Shown here: piece after piece, positions 15,110 through 22,888 of the stretch
Position numbering within the stretch: position 1 is the stretch's first letter
How the letters are laid out: every line of letters starts with the position of its first letter
Translations under genes and position numbers: made by a program
Origin: Desulfobacterales bacterium
Lineage (GTDB): Bacteria; Desulfobacterota; Desulfobacteria; Desulfobacterales; Desulfosalsimonadaceae
Assembly: GCA_018224315.1 (NCBI GenBank)
Contig: JAGTVF010000268.1
Span: 1 to 25,365, forward strand
DNA length: 25,365 bases
Reading direction: 5' to 3'
The notes under the pieces: model-generated
Database searches by the model: none
What the model saw: only the letters and a program-made list of their open reading frames with translations
What the model was told of the DNA's origin: nothing

Positions 15110-16591
15110 TCAGGGTTTGCGGATATTGAGCTTGCGCATTCGGGCGCGAAGGGTGCTGCGGTCAAGGCCCAGGATTTCAGCAGCACTGTTTTTCCCGCTT
15201 ACTTTCCACTGCGCCTGTTCAAGAACACGAATAATATATTCACGTTCAACGTTTTCCAGGGTTTGGTCAGCCCGTGTCATATCTTTGTGCGGCTTTTTCA
15301 GTTCATCCGCCAGCCGCAGCTTGGGGCCGGAAGAGTTTATTACCGCCCGTTCGAGAACATTTTCAAGCTCCCGGACATTGCCCGGCCAATGGTATTGTCG
15401 CAGCGCGTCCATAACCTTTGACGGAATCTTCTCTACGACCTTGCCCAGTCGTTTTGAAATCCTGTCAACATAAAAATTGACCAGCAACGGAATATCGTCT
15501 GTTCGATCACGAAGGGGCGGCATTGTGATCGGAAAAACATTGAGCCTGTACCAGAGATCTTCCCGGAATTCACCTTTGTTGACTTCTTCTTCCAGGTTCC
15601 GGTTGGTGGCGGCGATGATGCGAACGTCGACTTTTCTGGTCTCCGAGCTGCCCAGACGCTCAAACTCGCCGTCATCAATTACCCGAAGCAATTTGGGCTG
15701 CAGTTCCAGGGGCAGTTCGCCGATTTCATCGAGAAACAGCGTGGCGTTGTTTGCGATTTCAAACCGCCCCAGGCGCCTTGTCTGTGCACCTGTAAATGCC
15801 CCTTTTTCATGACCGAAAAGTTCACTTTCGATCAGGTGGGACGGCAGTGCAGCGCAATTCATTTTTATCAGGGCGCGTTTTTTGCGCGGGCTCGTGCCGT
15901 GAATGGCTCTGGCCACAAGTTCCTTGCCCGTTCCGGTTTCTCCGAGAATCAGGACGTTTGTGCCGCTGCCGGAGATCTGTTCAACCTTGTAGAACACGTA
16001 ATTGATTGCATCGCTTTTGCCGACGATGTTTTCATGATTGTATACCAGTTTGATCTCTTCCTGAAGATAGGCCCTTTCAGCTTCGAGCCGGTCTTTTAGT
16101 GTTTTGATTTCAACAAGGGCCTCTTCGGCGGCCTGTCTGTTTTTTTCCGCGTCCTGCCTTGCCGCACTCAGTTCGGCGGTTCGTTGTTCAACCATTTCCT
16201 CGAGGTGTATTCTGTAATATTCCCGTTCGGTCACATCCTCGATGGCCAGCAGAATCAGCTGGGTTTGGCTGTCCCCGCCGTAAACCCGCCTGGCATTGAG
16301 ATGCATGATCTTGCGGCCGATGGTCTTAAAGTCATGTTCCACCTCAAAGTCGTGAAAACTGATATTTTGGGGCAGGATGTCTTCAAGCAGTTTTCTTAGC
16401 CCGGGGATATCCCATTGCCGGTTGCCCAGTTCATATATAAGAACGCCCTCTGTTTCATCAGGGCTGACATCAAAGGTTTGGAAAAAGGCATTATTGGCCG
16501 TTACGACCTTCAGGTCCTGATCAAGCACGATCAAGGGTTCGCGGATGGACCCCAGGATGTTGTTGTGAATTTCCAGAAAGGCTGCCGGCAT
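15110..16591 (-). CDS. PAS-domain sigma54-dependent transcriptional activator
   Basis: The 493-aa bacterial enhancer-binding protein has a PAS sensor domain at residues about 10-125 ([20 protein letters not shown], then a PAC-like AIEDVTERE), a coiled-coil linker at about 128-180 and an AAA+ domain. The AAA+ part has Walker A GETGTGKE (217-224), the sigma54-contacting loop GAFTGA (264-269) and Walker B LFLDEI (285-290). A C-terminal Fis/FhlA-type helix-turn-helix lies at about 455-490 ([16 protein letters not shown]). There is no receiver domain, so it probably senses a ligand or redox signal through PAS rather than by phosphorylation. The start ATG has only GGGAC upstream. The target is unknown; I see no -24/-12 promoter in front of the outer-membrane protein gene downstream. 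Confidence 0.93.
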   Translation of the reverse strand: MPAAFLEIHNNILGSIREPLIVLDQDLKVVTANNAFFQTFDVSPDETEGVLIYELGNRQWDIPGLRKLLEDILPQNISFHDFEVEHDFKTIGRKIMHLNARRVYGGDSQTQLILLAIEDVTEREYYRIHLEEMVEQRTAELSAARQDAEKNRQAAEEALVEIKTLKDRLEAERAYLQEEIKLVYNHENIVGKSDAINYVFYKVEQISGSGTNVLILGETGTGKELVARAIHGTSPRKKRALIKMNCAALPSHLIESELFGHEKGAFTGAQTRRLGRFEIANNATLFLDEIGELPLELQPKLLRVIDDGEFERLGSSETRKVDVRIIAATNRNLEEEVNKGEFREDLWYRLNVFPITMPPLRDRTDDIPLLVNFYVDRISKRLGKVVEKIPSKVMDALRQYHWPGNVRELENVLERAVINSSGPKLRLADELKKPHKDMTRADQTLENVEREYIIRVLEQAQWKVSGKNSAAEILGLDRSTLRARMRKLNIRKP

Positions 16592-16699
16592 TTAATTGTC
16601 CCGCGCTTATGGGTTGCTTGCGTTTTGTCATTTGGTTTTTTAACCAATTATATTCATAGTTGTTTTTATCGGCAAGCATTGATGACGCTCTCGTAAATA

Positions 16700-16910
16700 C
16701 CACTGGCTTCAGCATATCGTAAGGGCTCTGGCCTGCAGCCTGCAGCCGGGACGTGGATTTGCCCGAACCGATCTCGCCGGTGACAACTGCCATGACACCC
16801 AGACCCAGACGCACCGCACATTCAAATGAGATCGAGGTTGAGCTGCTCCATGCTGTCGGCTTGATAACCGGCCAAACGAGGACCGCAATGTAGTCTGCAG
16901 GCCTACACAA
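16700..16910 (-). pseudogene. Decayed fragment of a transposition-type (ExeA/TniB-like) ATPase
   Basis: A minus-strand frame contains VMAVVTGEIGSGKSTSR with a clear Walker A at 16752-16778. The wording LGVxAVVTGEIGSGKST is typical of the ExeA/TniB-like AAA ATPases encoded by some insertion sequences. Sequence before and after the P-loop does not continue the family, and an MEQLNLDLI segment fits better in another frame, suggesting a frameshift. No Walker B or transposase gene is present. It is probably a relic of a mobile element. Confidence 0.5.
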
Positions 16911-16962
16911 GAATGTGACAAAGCCTTATCGACAAGCAAAAAAAAAGCGTTATTGTTTATTA
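16909..16962 (+). repeat. Direct repeat, copy A (54 bp, two conserved blocks)
   Basis: Block 1 (16909-16937, 29 nt) matches 22767-22795 with one mismatch. After a 10-nt unconserved spacer, block 2 (16948-16962) matches 22806-22820 with one mismatch at the same spacing. TGCAGGCC also precedes both copies, 5 nt away here and 12 nt away in copy B. Both copies point the same way and each lies just upstream of a stress-type gene set. Confidence 0.85.
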
Positions 16963-17010
16963 TAATGCAAGTTTTTCTGGCAAAAAATTTAAAACAATAA
17001 AGGGTTTTTT

Positions 17011-17166
17011 ATGCTGTTCAATATCGCACCAGAGCCAATATCTCTTCTTGCCGCAGGCATTTCGCTTCTCTTGTTTCCGAGGCTGCTGCGTTCCAGTGTT
17101 ACGGTTATTCTATCCATGGCTGAGTATTTTCGGGCTGATACAAAGAGTTTGGAGAAAATATTATGA
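17011..17166 (+). CDS. Small membrane protein, DUF3096-like
   Basis: A 51-aa ORF starts at ATG 17011 with AAAGGG (16999-17004) 6 nt upstream. Its stop TGA (17164-17166) overlaps the csbD-like ATG (17163-17165) in a 4-nt ATGA arrangement, a strong sign of a real, translationally coupled gene. The hydrophobic segment ISLLAAGISLLLFPRLLR resembles the DUF3096 pattern in which a membrane helix ends in PRLL. A soluble tail of about 15 charged residues follows. The family match is tentative, but the coding call rests on ribosome-binding site, overlap and context. The function is unknown; a membrane-stress role is inferred from its neighbours. Confidence 0.65.
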   Translation: MLFNIAPEPISLLAAGISLLLFPRLLRSSVTVILSMAEYFRADTKSLEKIL

Positions 17167-17342
17167 AATCAGGCACAAGAGACCAAGCAGAAGGCAAACT
17201 GCATCAGGTGAAAGGAAAAGCCAGGGAAATCGTTGGGAAAATGACCAGCAACGCCAATCTGGAAATCGAGGGCAAGGGAGAAAATGCGGCCGGGAAAGTG
17301 CAGGAAAAAGTCGGCGGTGTCAAAAAAGTTCTGGGCAAGTAG
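17163..17342 (+). CDS. CsbD family stress protein
   Basis: The 59-aa soluble protein is rich in Gly, Lys and Glu, with the repeated EGKLHQVKGKAREIVGK and GKGENAAGKVQEKVGG pattern that defines CsbD-like proteins. These are induced by general stress in many bacteria, but their biochemical role is not established. GGAGA lies 7 nt before the ATG, and the start overlaps the stop of the preceding small membrane ORF. The length is typical of the family. It belongs to a run of four tiny genes (17011-17852) that probably form one transcript. Confidence 0.9.
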   Translation: MKSGTRDQAEGKLHQVKGKAREIVGKMTSNANLEIEGKGENAAGKVQEKVGGVKKVLGK

Positions 17343-17426
17343 AGGCGGTCGCGGGCCGGTAGCGTTTCGATTTGCAAAGTTGCAGCAAAAGCGGCAGGAA
17401 AAAACGATAACAAAAGGAAAAATAAA

Positions 17427-17573
17427 ATGCTCGAAATCATTGCAGTCGTTCTTGTTGTCCTCTGGCTTCTGGGTTTTGTCACGGCAAACACCATGGGCGG
17501 GCTCATTCATGTTCTTCTGGTCATCGCAGTCGTGGTCATCCTGCTTCGTGTCATTCAGGGGCGACGCTTGTAA
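17427..17573 (+). CDS. Lmo0937-family small membrane protein
   Basis: The 48-aa protein consists of two hydrophobic helices (residues about 4-19 and 25-40) linked by TANTMGG and ends in the basic tail RVIQGRRL. This matches the Lmo0937-type family almost throughout (LWLLG, GGLIHVLLVIA, RVIQGRR). AAAGG lies about 9 nt before the ATG. Family members often sit next to CsbD or other stress genes, as here. The function is unknown. Confidence 0.85.
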   Translation: MLEIIAVVLVVLWLLGFVTANTMGGLIHVLLVIAVVVILLRVIQGRRL

Positions 17574-17633
17574 CACCCCAATGCGCTGTGCGTGGCAGAG
17601 ATCCATGAGTGTCTTTAGCAAGAAGGAGTCCGA

Positions 17634-17852
17634 ATGAATGCAGTCAAAGTTGCGGCAATCGTGCTGATCGTCGCCGGTGTTCTGGGATTAGCCTATGGCA
17701 GTTTCACCTACACCAGGGATACCCATGAGGCGAAACTGGGACCGATCGAGTTGTCGGTAAAGGATAAGGAGACGGTCAATGTCCCGGTCTGGGCGGGTGC
17801 GGGCGGGATTTTGATTGGCGGCGCACTCCTGCTTTTTCGGGGCAGGAGATGA
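17634..17852 (+). CDS. DUF3185-like small membrane protein
   Basis: The 72-aa protein has two membrane helices (residues about 5-23 and 52-68) and a short polar region between them containing KLGPIELSVKDKETVNVPVW. It ends in RGRR. This layout and wording match DUF3185 proteins. AAGGAG stands 7 nt before the ATG. It is the last clear gene of the small stress/envelope cluster. The function is unknown. Confidence 0.75.
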   Translation: MNAVKVAAIVLIVAGVLGLAYGSFTYTRDTHEAKLGPIELSVKDKETVNVPVWAGAGGILIGGALLLFRGRR

Positions 17853-18005
17853 TGTCCTGGCTCTGAATTTCAGCGGAATGACATCCGAACTGCTCGAACT
17901 GGAAAGCACCGGGACCCTTCTCACGCACGACAAGAACTGAACGATCCGGATTCTAAAGGATTTGAAACAAATTCGGCAGCCATGGCCGCCGTGATGAAAA
18001 TTATA
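17853..18005. other. Short convergent gap with a possible coding remnant
   Basis: Between the DUF3185-like stop and the AOR-family stop, a plus-strand frame reads through into MTSELLELESTGTLLTHDKN (ATG at 17878, TGA at 17938-17940). It looks protein-like but has no ribosome-binding site and no recognised family. It may be the tail of a lost gene. Confidence 0.25.
17974..17991 (-). terminator. Possible terminator after the AOR-family gene
   Basis: CGGCGGCCATGGCTGCCG on the minus strand folds into a stem with one mismatch and is followed by AATTTGTTT. It lies about 15 nt past the AOR-family stop. The tight loop and short T-rich tail make it weak. Confidence 0.35.
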
Positions 18006-19895
18006 TCACGCAGGATATTCCCGAAGCATCTCATGGATGCCTTTGTGCATTTCGTACCAGAACTCCCAGGCAGCGGCATGTTTATCCCGGGTAAAAAAAT
18101 CAACCCAATGGTCCAATTCAGGATGACTGACCTCGTCGATCTCTTTTTTGTTTTTCAGGAATGTGGACACCATGTCCGTGTTGCGTTCCGATTCCCAGAA
18201 CACAGATGCATTGCGGCTGGTAATGCGGCTGGCGGTCATGTTTATGGAATTGAGAAACGCATCCTTTTTCCCGAAGATGTTTTCAACAATATCGGGAATC
18301 AGCATTTCCGCCCAGGCACGGTGAAATCGGCAGATTCCCAGATTGTCGAGCATCAGTTCCTTTAGCATGCGCCTGGCATTTTCCCTTCCCAATTCCCTGG
18401 GCGGCAGAAAATCACGGCCATAGTACATGTAATATTTGCCGGAGATGGCCATGGGCGCATAAGCACCGGGTGTCCAGTACTGGTTGGGAACCATCCAGCC
18501 CTGGCGGGCAAAGGCGTTGTAAACAAACCGGTCAAGCACCTGTCTGCCTTTTTTTCGGGCAAGACCGCGTGCAAATTTCCTGGCGCCAGACTGCAGGGCT
18601 ATACTTCCGCCTGGTTGCGTCATCTGATCCAGCAACGCCATACCAAGTTCGGCATTGTGCATGGAATCATTGACAACGTCAAAATTGGCCATTTCCCATT
18701 TGGGCACTTTGTTCACCCCCAGGTCCCCGGGCGTTATCAAACCATCATCTATGCAGTCCATGAGCCATGCAAGAGTCCCGCCCGCAGAGATGGCATCAAA
18801 GCCCAGGCAGTCAGCACGGTGGTTGAGCTGTTCAGCGGCCCGCTGGTCAAAGATACCGCACAAGGGTCCCATGGTCTGATACGGTTCATAATCTTTTTTA
18901 AAGCGGCCGTGCATTTTTTTGCAGACCGCAGCGCACGGTTCACCGCAATTGTGCTGCTGCTTGGTTTGTATGGTCTCCTCGTTGAACTGCTTGAGGTAGT
19001 GATCCAGGATAAAGCGTTGGTGAAGGTCTCTGCGCGCTTCGCGGCTCCAGTAGATGGTACGGTAATTAAACGCCAGAATATCGCCGTCCATGGCCGTGTA
19101 ATTGACTCCGAAAGTACCGCCTGTATTTAATTTCGGATCGTAACGGTACTTGGTAGTGACCTCCATATCCCTGGCCGACATCCGCTGGTTGAATTTGTCC
19201 TGGAACCATTGGTCGGCCACTGAGCGATCGCAAAAGTCCTCGTCAATATGGGTTCCGCCGTATATGATCCCTAAAAGGCCGTGCGCCTGAAACAACTTGC
19301 TGCCAAAGCCTCCCCTGCCGGCCCAGGTATCCACATGGGTCAGCATGCCTTTTTTCACCGGAGCCGACGCGACAGCTCCGAAATCCGAATCGCGTGCAGC
19401 CGGTCCCACAGCGAGCACCCGGGGGTCTTTTTCATATCTCGGCGCAAATATCCGGATGGCCTCTTCCATCACGGCGTACACCCCTTTGCGGCCCTGATCC
19501 CAGACATGTTCAGGCACGGCCGGAACCAGTTCCACCTCGATTTCTTCGCCGTGGTTGCGGTTTAAATACAAAAAGCAGGGATTTGCGGCTTTGCCCATGA
19601 GACTGAGCATGTTGATGCCGAGATTGTCAAAAACCAGAGCTGCCCCTCCCATGGAGGAGACAAAAAAACCATGCCAGCACGGAGAGATGCCGGCGAATAT
19701 CAGCCGGTTGGACCCGGGAAAAACAGAGCCGGCCAGCAGGCCGGCCCCGATGGTCAGAGCGTTGTGCTTATACGCAAGATGGATTCCCAAATCCACGGGG
19801 CCGAAAAAATCGCCGACACGGTAGCGCTGCATGCGGTAAAAACCAGTGGCGACATCTATCATAAGCACTTTGAGTTTATGTTTGCTGTCAGACAT
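18006..19895 (-). CDS. Aldehyde:ferredoxin oxidoreductase (AOR) family protein
   Basis: The 629-aa predicted tungsten- or molybdenum-bispyranopterin oxidoreductase carries one [4Fe-4S] cluster. Family marks are AGISPCWHGFFVSSMGG near residue 70, the cofactor segment AGRGGFGSKLFQAHGL at 192-207, a Cys triplet at 317, 321 and 325, and DNLGIC with the fourth cluster Cys at 522. The triplet is C-x3-C-x3-C, whereas P. furiosus AOR has C-x2-C-x3-C. The open frame can start 18 codons earlier at a TTG, but the ATG at 19895 has GGAAGGGG about 9 nt upstream and starts the homologous region. The substrate is unknown. It is preceded, 115 nt upstream, by a 92-aa helical protein gene that may encode a partner. 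Confidence 0.88.
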   Translation of the reverse strand: MSDSKHKLKVLMIDVATGFYRMQRYRVGDFFGPVDLGIHLAYKHNALTIGAGLLAGSVFPGSNRLIFAGISPCWHGFFVSSMGGAALVFDNLGINMLSLMGKAANPCFLYLNRNHGEEIEVELVPAVPEHVWDQGRKGVYAVMEEAIRIFAPRYEKDPRVLAVGPAARDSDFGAVASAPVKKGMLTHVDTWAGRGGFGSKLFQAHGLLGIIYGGTHIDEDFCDRSVADQWFQDKFNQRMSARDMEVTTKYRYDPKLNTGGTFGVNYTAMDGDILAFNYRTIYWSREARRDLHQRFILDHYLKQFNEETIQTKQQHNCGEPCAAVCKKMHGRFKKDYEPYQTMGPLCGIFDQRAAEQLNHRADCLGFDAISAGGTLAWLMDCIDDGLITPGDLGVNKVPKWEMANFDVVNDSMHNAELGMALLDQMTQPGGSIALQSGARKFARGLARKKGRQVLDRFVYNAFARQGWMVPNQYWTPGAYAPMAISGKYYMYYGRDFLPPRELGRENARRMLKELMLDNLGICRFHRAWAEMLIPDIVENIFGKKDAFLNSINMTASRITSRNASVFWESERNTDMVSTFLKNKKEIDEVSHPELDHWVDFFTRDKHAAAWEFWYEMHKGIHEMLREYPA

Positions 19896-20010
19896 TTCAA
19901 TTTTCCCCTTCCGCTCGGAAACCCGCTTTTCCACGCCGCCGTCAGGCAACGAAGTACAATTTCGTTAGAGCCCCAAAAAAGGATTTCCTTGGGAGTCAGT
20001 TTGGTCAAAA

Positions 20011-20289
20011 TCAGGAAAAAAATTTTGTCAAATCCCGCATGGCCTTTACAATTTCAACAACCGCCTGGTGCATTCCTTCTGCACCATAGCCTGTGTCCGC
20101 GGCTGTTTTCTTTTCGGTTTTGCCATGAACCTCGGACTTGATTTTTTCCAGGTTCTGAGCATGTATTTCAAGCTGCAGGCGGTGCTCCTCCTCCATTTCA
20201 CTGATGACATCAGAGTCAATCTGTTCGAGGAGCGCATCGGCCTCTTTAAGCAATTCTTCAATATTTTTGGATTCCAAATTTTTTGACAT
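20011..20289 (-). CDS. Small helical protein of unknown function upstream of the AOR gene
   Basis: The 92-aa acidic protein is predicted to be almost all helix. A long amphipathic, coiled-coil-like stretch (residues about 8-55) with many Glu and Leu is followed by a Lys/Thr linker and a second helix near HQAVVEIVKAMRDLTKFF. There are no Cys, signal peptide or membrane segment, so it is not a ferredoxin-type partner. GGAAG lies about 9 nt before the ATG at 20289. It shares direction with the AOR-family gene 115 nt downstream and is separated from hflC by a hairpin, so it and AOR probably form their own unit. I do not recognise the family. Confidence 0.65.
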   Translation of the reverse strand: MSKNLESKNIEELLKEADALLEQIDSDVISEMEEEHRLQLEIHAQNLEKIKSEVHGKTEKKTAADTGYGAEGMHQAVVEIVKAMRDLTKFFS

Positions 20290-20309
20290 GGCAGTTCTCT
20301 TCCGCTTTT

Positions 20310-20341
20310 AAAGCCGGCCGCCGTGCTGACGGCCGGGCTTT
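20310..20341. terminator. Hairpin terminator between hflC and the 92-aa gene
   Basis: AAAGCCGGCCG and CGGCCGGGCTTT form an 11-12 bp GC-rich stem with one bulge around a short loop. The hairpin begins 4 bp after the hflC stop codon on the minus strand. The T tracts on both sides are short, so termination may be partial. Confidence 0.6.
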
Positions 20342-20345
20342 CTTG

Positions 20346-21326
20346 TTAATCTATGGCCAATGGCATCTGCGCCTGTCCCGGACTTGCATGCTTGACGTAC
20401 TGGTAAAAGTCGCTGTCGGTTGTGAGGATCAATACGGAATTCATGTTTGTCTTTTCCTTGTAGCTTTCAAGTGTGCGCAAAAAGGCATAGAACTCCGGAT
20501 TTTTGTTGTAAGCCTGACCATATATTTTTGTGGCCTCGGCATCCGCCTTGCCCTGGACCTCCTGTACGCGGCGGTAGGCTGTGGAGCGGATCTGGCGAAG
20601 CTCTTTTTCCATTTCACCAAGGATTTCGGCACTGCGTCCCTCCCCTTCGGAGCGGAACTGTGCGGCAATGCGTTTGCGCTCGGAGATCATGCGCTCATAG
20701 ACCTTTTCCCGGACGCTTTCCACGTAATCGAGGCGCTTTATGCGCACATCCACCAGCTCGATTCCGTACTGGGGGATAATCTTTTGGGCTTCAGCCAGTA
20801 TCGTTCGGGTAATCTGCTCCCTGCCCCGGGCGATCTCTTTTTTTAGTTCTTCTTCCCGCTCCTTTGGGACTTCCTTTAGCACTTCGGCTTCCGGGACTTC
20901 CCATGATGCGCTGCGCACGAGCTCAACGAGTTCACTGCTTGAGACCTGGTCGCGTACCACTGAATCGAGAATATCGTTTAAACGGGACTGGGCGCCTTCT
21001 TCGCTGGCCACGTTTTCAAGAAATTTTTTGGCATCTGCAATCCGCCACCGGGCCGTGGTGTCCACCCATATGAACTCGCGCCCCTTGGTGGGAACCTGGT
21101 TTGGATCTCCGTCCCAGACCAGCAGACGCTTTTCAAATCGCCTGACCTCCTGTATAAAGGGAAGTTTCATGTGAAGCCCAGCTTCGGTGACGGTTTGGCC
21201 TACGGGTTTGCCAAACTGCACGACGATGGCCTGCCGGCCTTCTTCCAGGGTGTAAAGGGCGCTATAGAGCACGATAACGATCAGTACCGATAACGCGATG
21301 CCTGCTGCTTTCAAGGTAAATTTCAT
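20346..21326 (-). CDS. hflC: HflC protease modulator (SPFH/prohibitin family)
   Basis: This inner-membrane SPFH protein forms large assemblies with HflK that cage the FtsH protease in known bacteria. The 326-aa protein has an N-terminal membrane segment (residues about 6-24) and the SPFH start EEGRQAIVVQFGKPVGQTV. LVWDGDPNQVPTKGREFIWVDTTARWRI and VDVRIKRLDYVESVREKVYERM are classic HflC segments. A coiled-coil region rich in Ala/Glu follows. A longer open frame exists, but the ATG at 21326 has GGGGAG upstream and starts the membrane helix. It follows hflK after 2 nt. No ftsH gene lies in the window. Confidence 0.93.
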   Translation of the reverse strand: MKFTLKAAGIALSVLIVIVLYSALYTLEEGRQAIVVQFGKPVGQTVTEAGLHMKLPFIQEVRRFEKRLLVWDGDPNQVPTKGREFIWVDTTARWRIADAKKFLENVASEEGAQSRLNDILDSVVRDQVSSSELVELVRSASWEVPEAEVLKEVPKEREEELKKEIARGREQITRTILAEAQKIIPQYGIELVDVRIKRLDYVESVREKVYERMISERKRIAAQFRSEGEGRSAEILGEMEKELRQIRSTAYRRVQEVQGKADAEATKIYGQAYNKNPEFYAFLRTLESYKEKTNMNSVLILTTDSDFYQYVKHASPGQAQMPLAID

Positions 21327-21328
21327 GG

Positions 21329-22366
21329 TTATCTCCCCTGCACTGATGGTTGTGCACCAGACTCCATTGAAAGCCATGGCACCATGGCCTTCTGATCCTG
21401 ATCCACGATATAAAGTCCCTTCATGTCGGCCAGCAAACCGGTCATGGCCTCCAGGTAAAGACGCCGGCGTGTGACCTGGGGTGCATCCAGATATTCTTTT
21501 AAAATGGACTCAAACCGGGTGGCCTCTCCCTGGGCACGGTTGACGCGTTCCAGGGCGTATCCTTCGGCTTCGCTGATACTTTGTGCCGCCACTCCCCGGG
21601 CCTTGGGGATTTCCCGGTTGGCCTGTTCCTCGGCTTTGTTGATTGTTCGTTCTTTATCCTGGCGGGATTCGTTTACTTCATTGAAGGCGGGTTTTACGGT
21701 ATCCGGCGGGGTTACGTCCTGGAGCTCAATGGTTACCAGCCGAACTCCGGCCTCATAGTCCGTCAAAATCTTTTGTATCTCATTTTTTGCTTCACTGGCC
21801 ACGGCCACCCGTCCGGTGGTCAGCACTTCACTGCCGATACGGTTGCCCACTGCCCGGCGCATGACCGCCTCGGTGATATCCCGGATTGTTTTGGGGGTCT
21901 CGCGTACATGAAACAGGTAGCGGATCGGATCTTCGATGCGGTACTGGATGATCCACTGGACGTCGATGACGTTTAAATCTCCGGTGAGCATCAATGATTC
22001 GTCTTTGTAAGCTCCGCCGGGATCATAGCGGGTCTTTTCCCCGGGGGTGCTGGCCACGGTCCGAAAACCGAATTCTTCTTTGAGTACCCGGGCAGTGGGC
22101 AGCATACGGGCTGTCTCGATGCCAAAGGGCAGCTTGAAATGCAGCCCCGGCCCGGCTGTGCGAATCACTTTCCCAAAGCGCTGCACGATCCCGGTTTCTT
22201 CCGGCTGGACCGTGAACCATGCCGTCCAGAAGACAACCACCACCGCCAATGCGGCAATGATAAGGACCGAACGGCCCTTGAATGCTTTAAATTGTTGTCG
22301 GATTTTAGCCGCCACCTCTTCGAGAGTCGGCGGGGATCCCCCAGGGGGTTGATTCCACTCATTCAT
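21329..22366 (-). CDS. hflK: HflK protease modulator (SPFH/prohibitin family)
   Basis: This is the partner of HflC, a 345-aa inner-membrane SPFH protein with a cytoplasmic N-terminus rich in Gly/Pro (NEWNQPPGGSPPTLEEV). One membrane helix spans residues about 32-52, followed by EETGIVQRFGKVIRTAGPGLHFKLP, the standard HflK opening. Typical later parts are LTGDLNVIDVQWIIQYRI and a coiled coil containing EAEGYALERVNRAQGEA. It starts at ATG 22366, and a start by homology would be at or very near it. It leads the hflK-hflC pair. The 522-bp region upstream holds repeat structures rather than an obvious promoter. Confidence 0.93.
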   Translation of the reverse strand: MNEWNQPPGGSPPTLEEVAAKIRQQFKAFKGRSVLIIAALAVVVVFWTAWFTVQPEETGIVQRFGKVIRTAGPGLHFKLPFGIETARMLPTARVLKEEFGFRTVASTPGEKTRYDPGGAYKDESLMLTGDLNVIDVQWIIQYRIEDPIRYLFHVRETPKTIRDITEAVMRRAVGNRIGSEVLTTGRVAVASEAKNEIQKILTDYEAGVRLVTIELQDVTPPDTVKPAFNEVNESRQDKERTINKAEEQANREIPKARGVAAQSISEAEGYALERVNRAQGEATRFESILKEYLDAPQVTRRRLYLEAMTGLLADMKGLYIVDQDQKAMVPWLSMESGAQPSVQGR

Positions 22367-22520
22367 CGCTTAATCTCCTTGATTACTGTTTAAGCTCTGA
22401 CTTTTCAAGTTTCATGCCGGAATCTGTGCACCCGTGATTTTAACCTTCTCTGAGTGGTTTAAAGGGTGTTTATGCTTGAACAGACATGAACAGGCGGGGC
22501 TGGGGGAAGAGGAAGTCTGC

Positions 22521-22554
22521 GATCATATGTGACCAAAGATCATATGTGACCAAT
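22521..22554 (+). repeat. Tandem 17-bp repeat, two copies
   Basis: GATCATATGTGACCAAA at 22521-22537 is followed immediately by GATCATATGTGACCAAT at 22538-22554, with one mismatch at the last base. The 17-bp period without gap fits paired protein-binding sites, either transposase-end sites of a lost element or an operator. Confidence 0.9.
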
Positions 22555-22766
22555 CTTACATGGCCTCTAAAGCTCCAAAGTCAAAGGGTTTGCACGCAGT
22601 TTGTTTTTTCGGGCAGTGTTGCCAGGCTCGAATATGACATGCCCGGGTATAAAATCCGCCCCGCTTTCTCACAGCTCCTGGCCGATGATATAAGCCGTTT
22701 AAATCATTTTCTGCCGCATGTGAATATATTGACCTGGGCCATAAAGTGCAGGCCACAGTCTTACAG

Positions 22767-22820
22767 AAGAATGTGACAACGCCTTATCGACAAGCTGAAA
22801 CGAGTCGTTATTATTTATTA
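22767..22820 (+). repeat. Direct repeat, copy B (54 bp, two conserved blocks)
   Basis: It is the partner of the repeat at 16909-16962: a 29-nt block (22767-22795) with one mismatch, a 10-nt spacer with different sequence, and a 15-nt block (22806-22820) with one mismatch. It lies about 70 nt upstream of the universal stress protein gene. Confidence 0.85.
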
Positions 22821-22888
22821 CAAACTAATTTTGATGCAATATTGGGCTTCCTTCCTGCAGAACGAAACCACCAAAAAGGAGAAGATCG

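Larger units (their letters stand above)
16592..17010. other. Intergenic region with mobile-element debris and repeat copy A
   Basis: This 419-bp gap holds the upstream side of the sigma54 activator gene, the ATPase relic (16700-16910), repeat copy A (16909-16962) and the ribosome-binding site of the small gene at 17011. A TATAAT at 16961-16966 inside the end of the repeat could act as a -10 element, but no matching -35 box stands at normal spacing. Confidence 0.55.
22367..22888. other. 522-bp intergenic region with repeats, between hflK and the usp gene
   Basis: This divergent region contains a tandem 17-bp repeat (22521-22554), a stretch (about 22560-22745) with unconvincing open frames on both strands, repeat copy B (22767-22820) and the usp ribosome-binding site. 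The core ATGTGACMAA occurs in both tandem units and in the large repeat, which suggests common origin as binding sites or mobile-element ends. Confidence 0.6.

Noticed and set aside
16961..16966. TATAAT as a promoter -10 for the small stress genes
   Set aside because: No -35 element lies 16-18 nt upstream (the place is a run of A), and the corresponding position in the second repeat copy is TATTAC. It is possible but not supported enough for a promoter call.
22556..22776. Open frames on both strands in the hflK-usp intergenic region
   Set aside because: Neither has a ribosome-binding site or recognisable domain, and the plus-strand frame ends inside the direct repeat.
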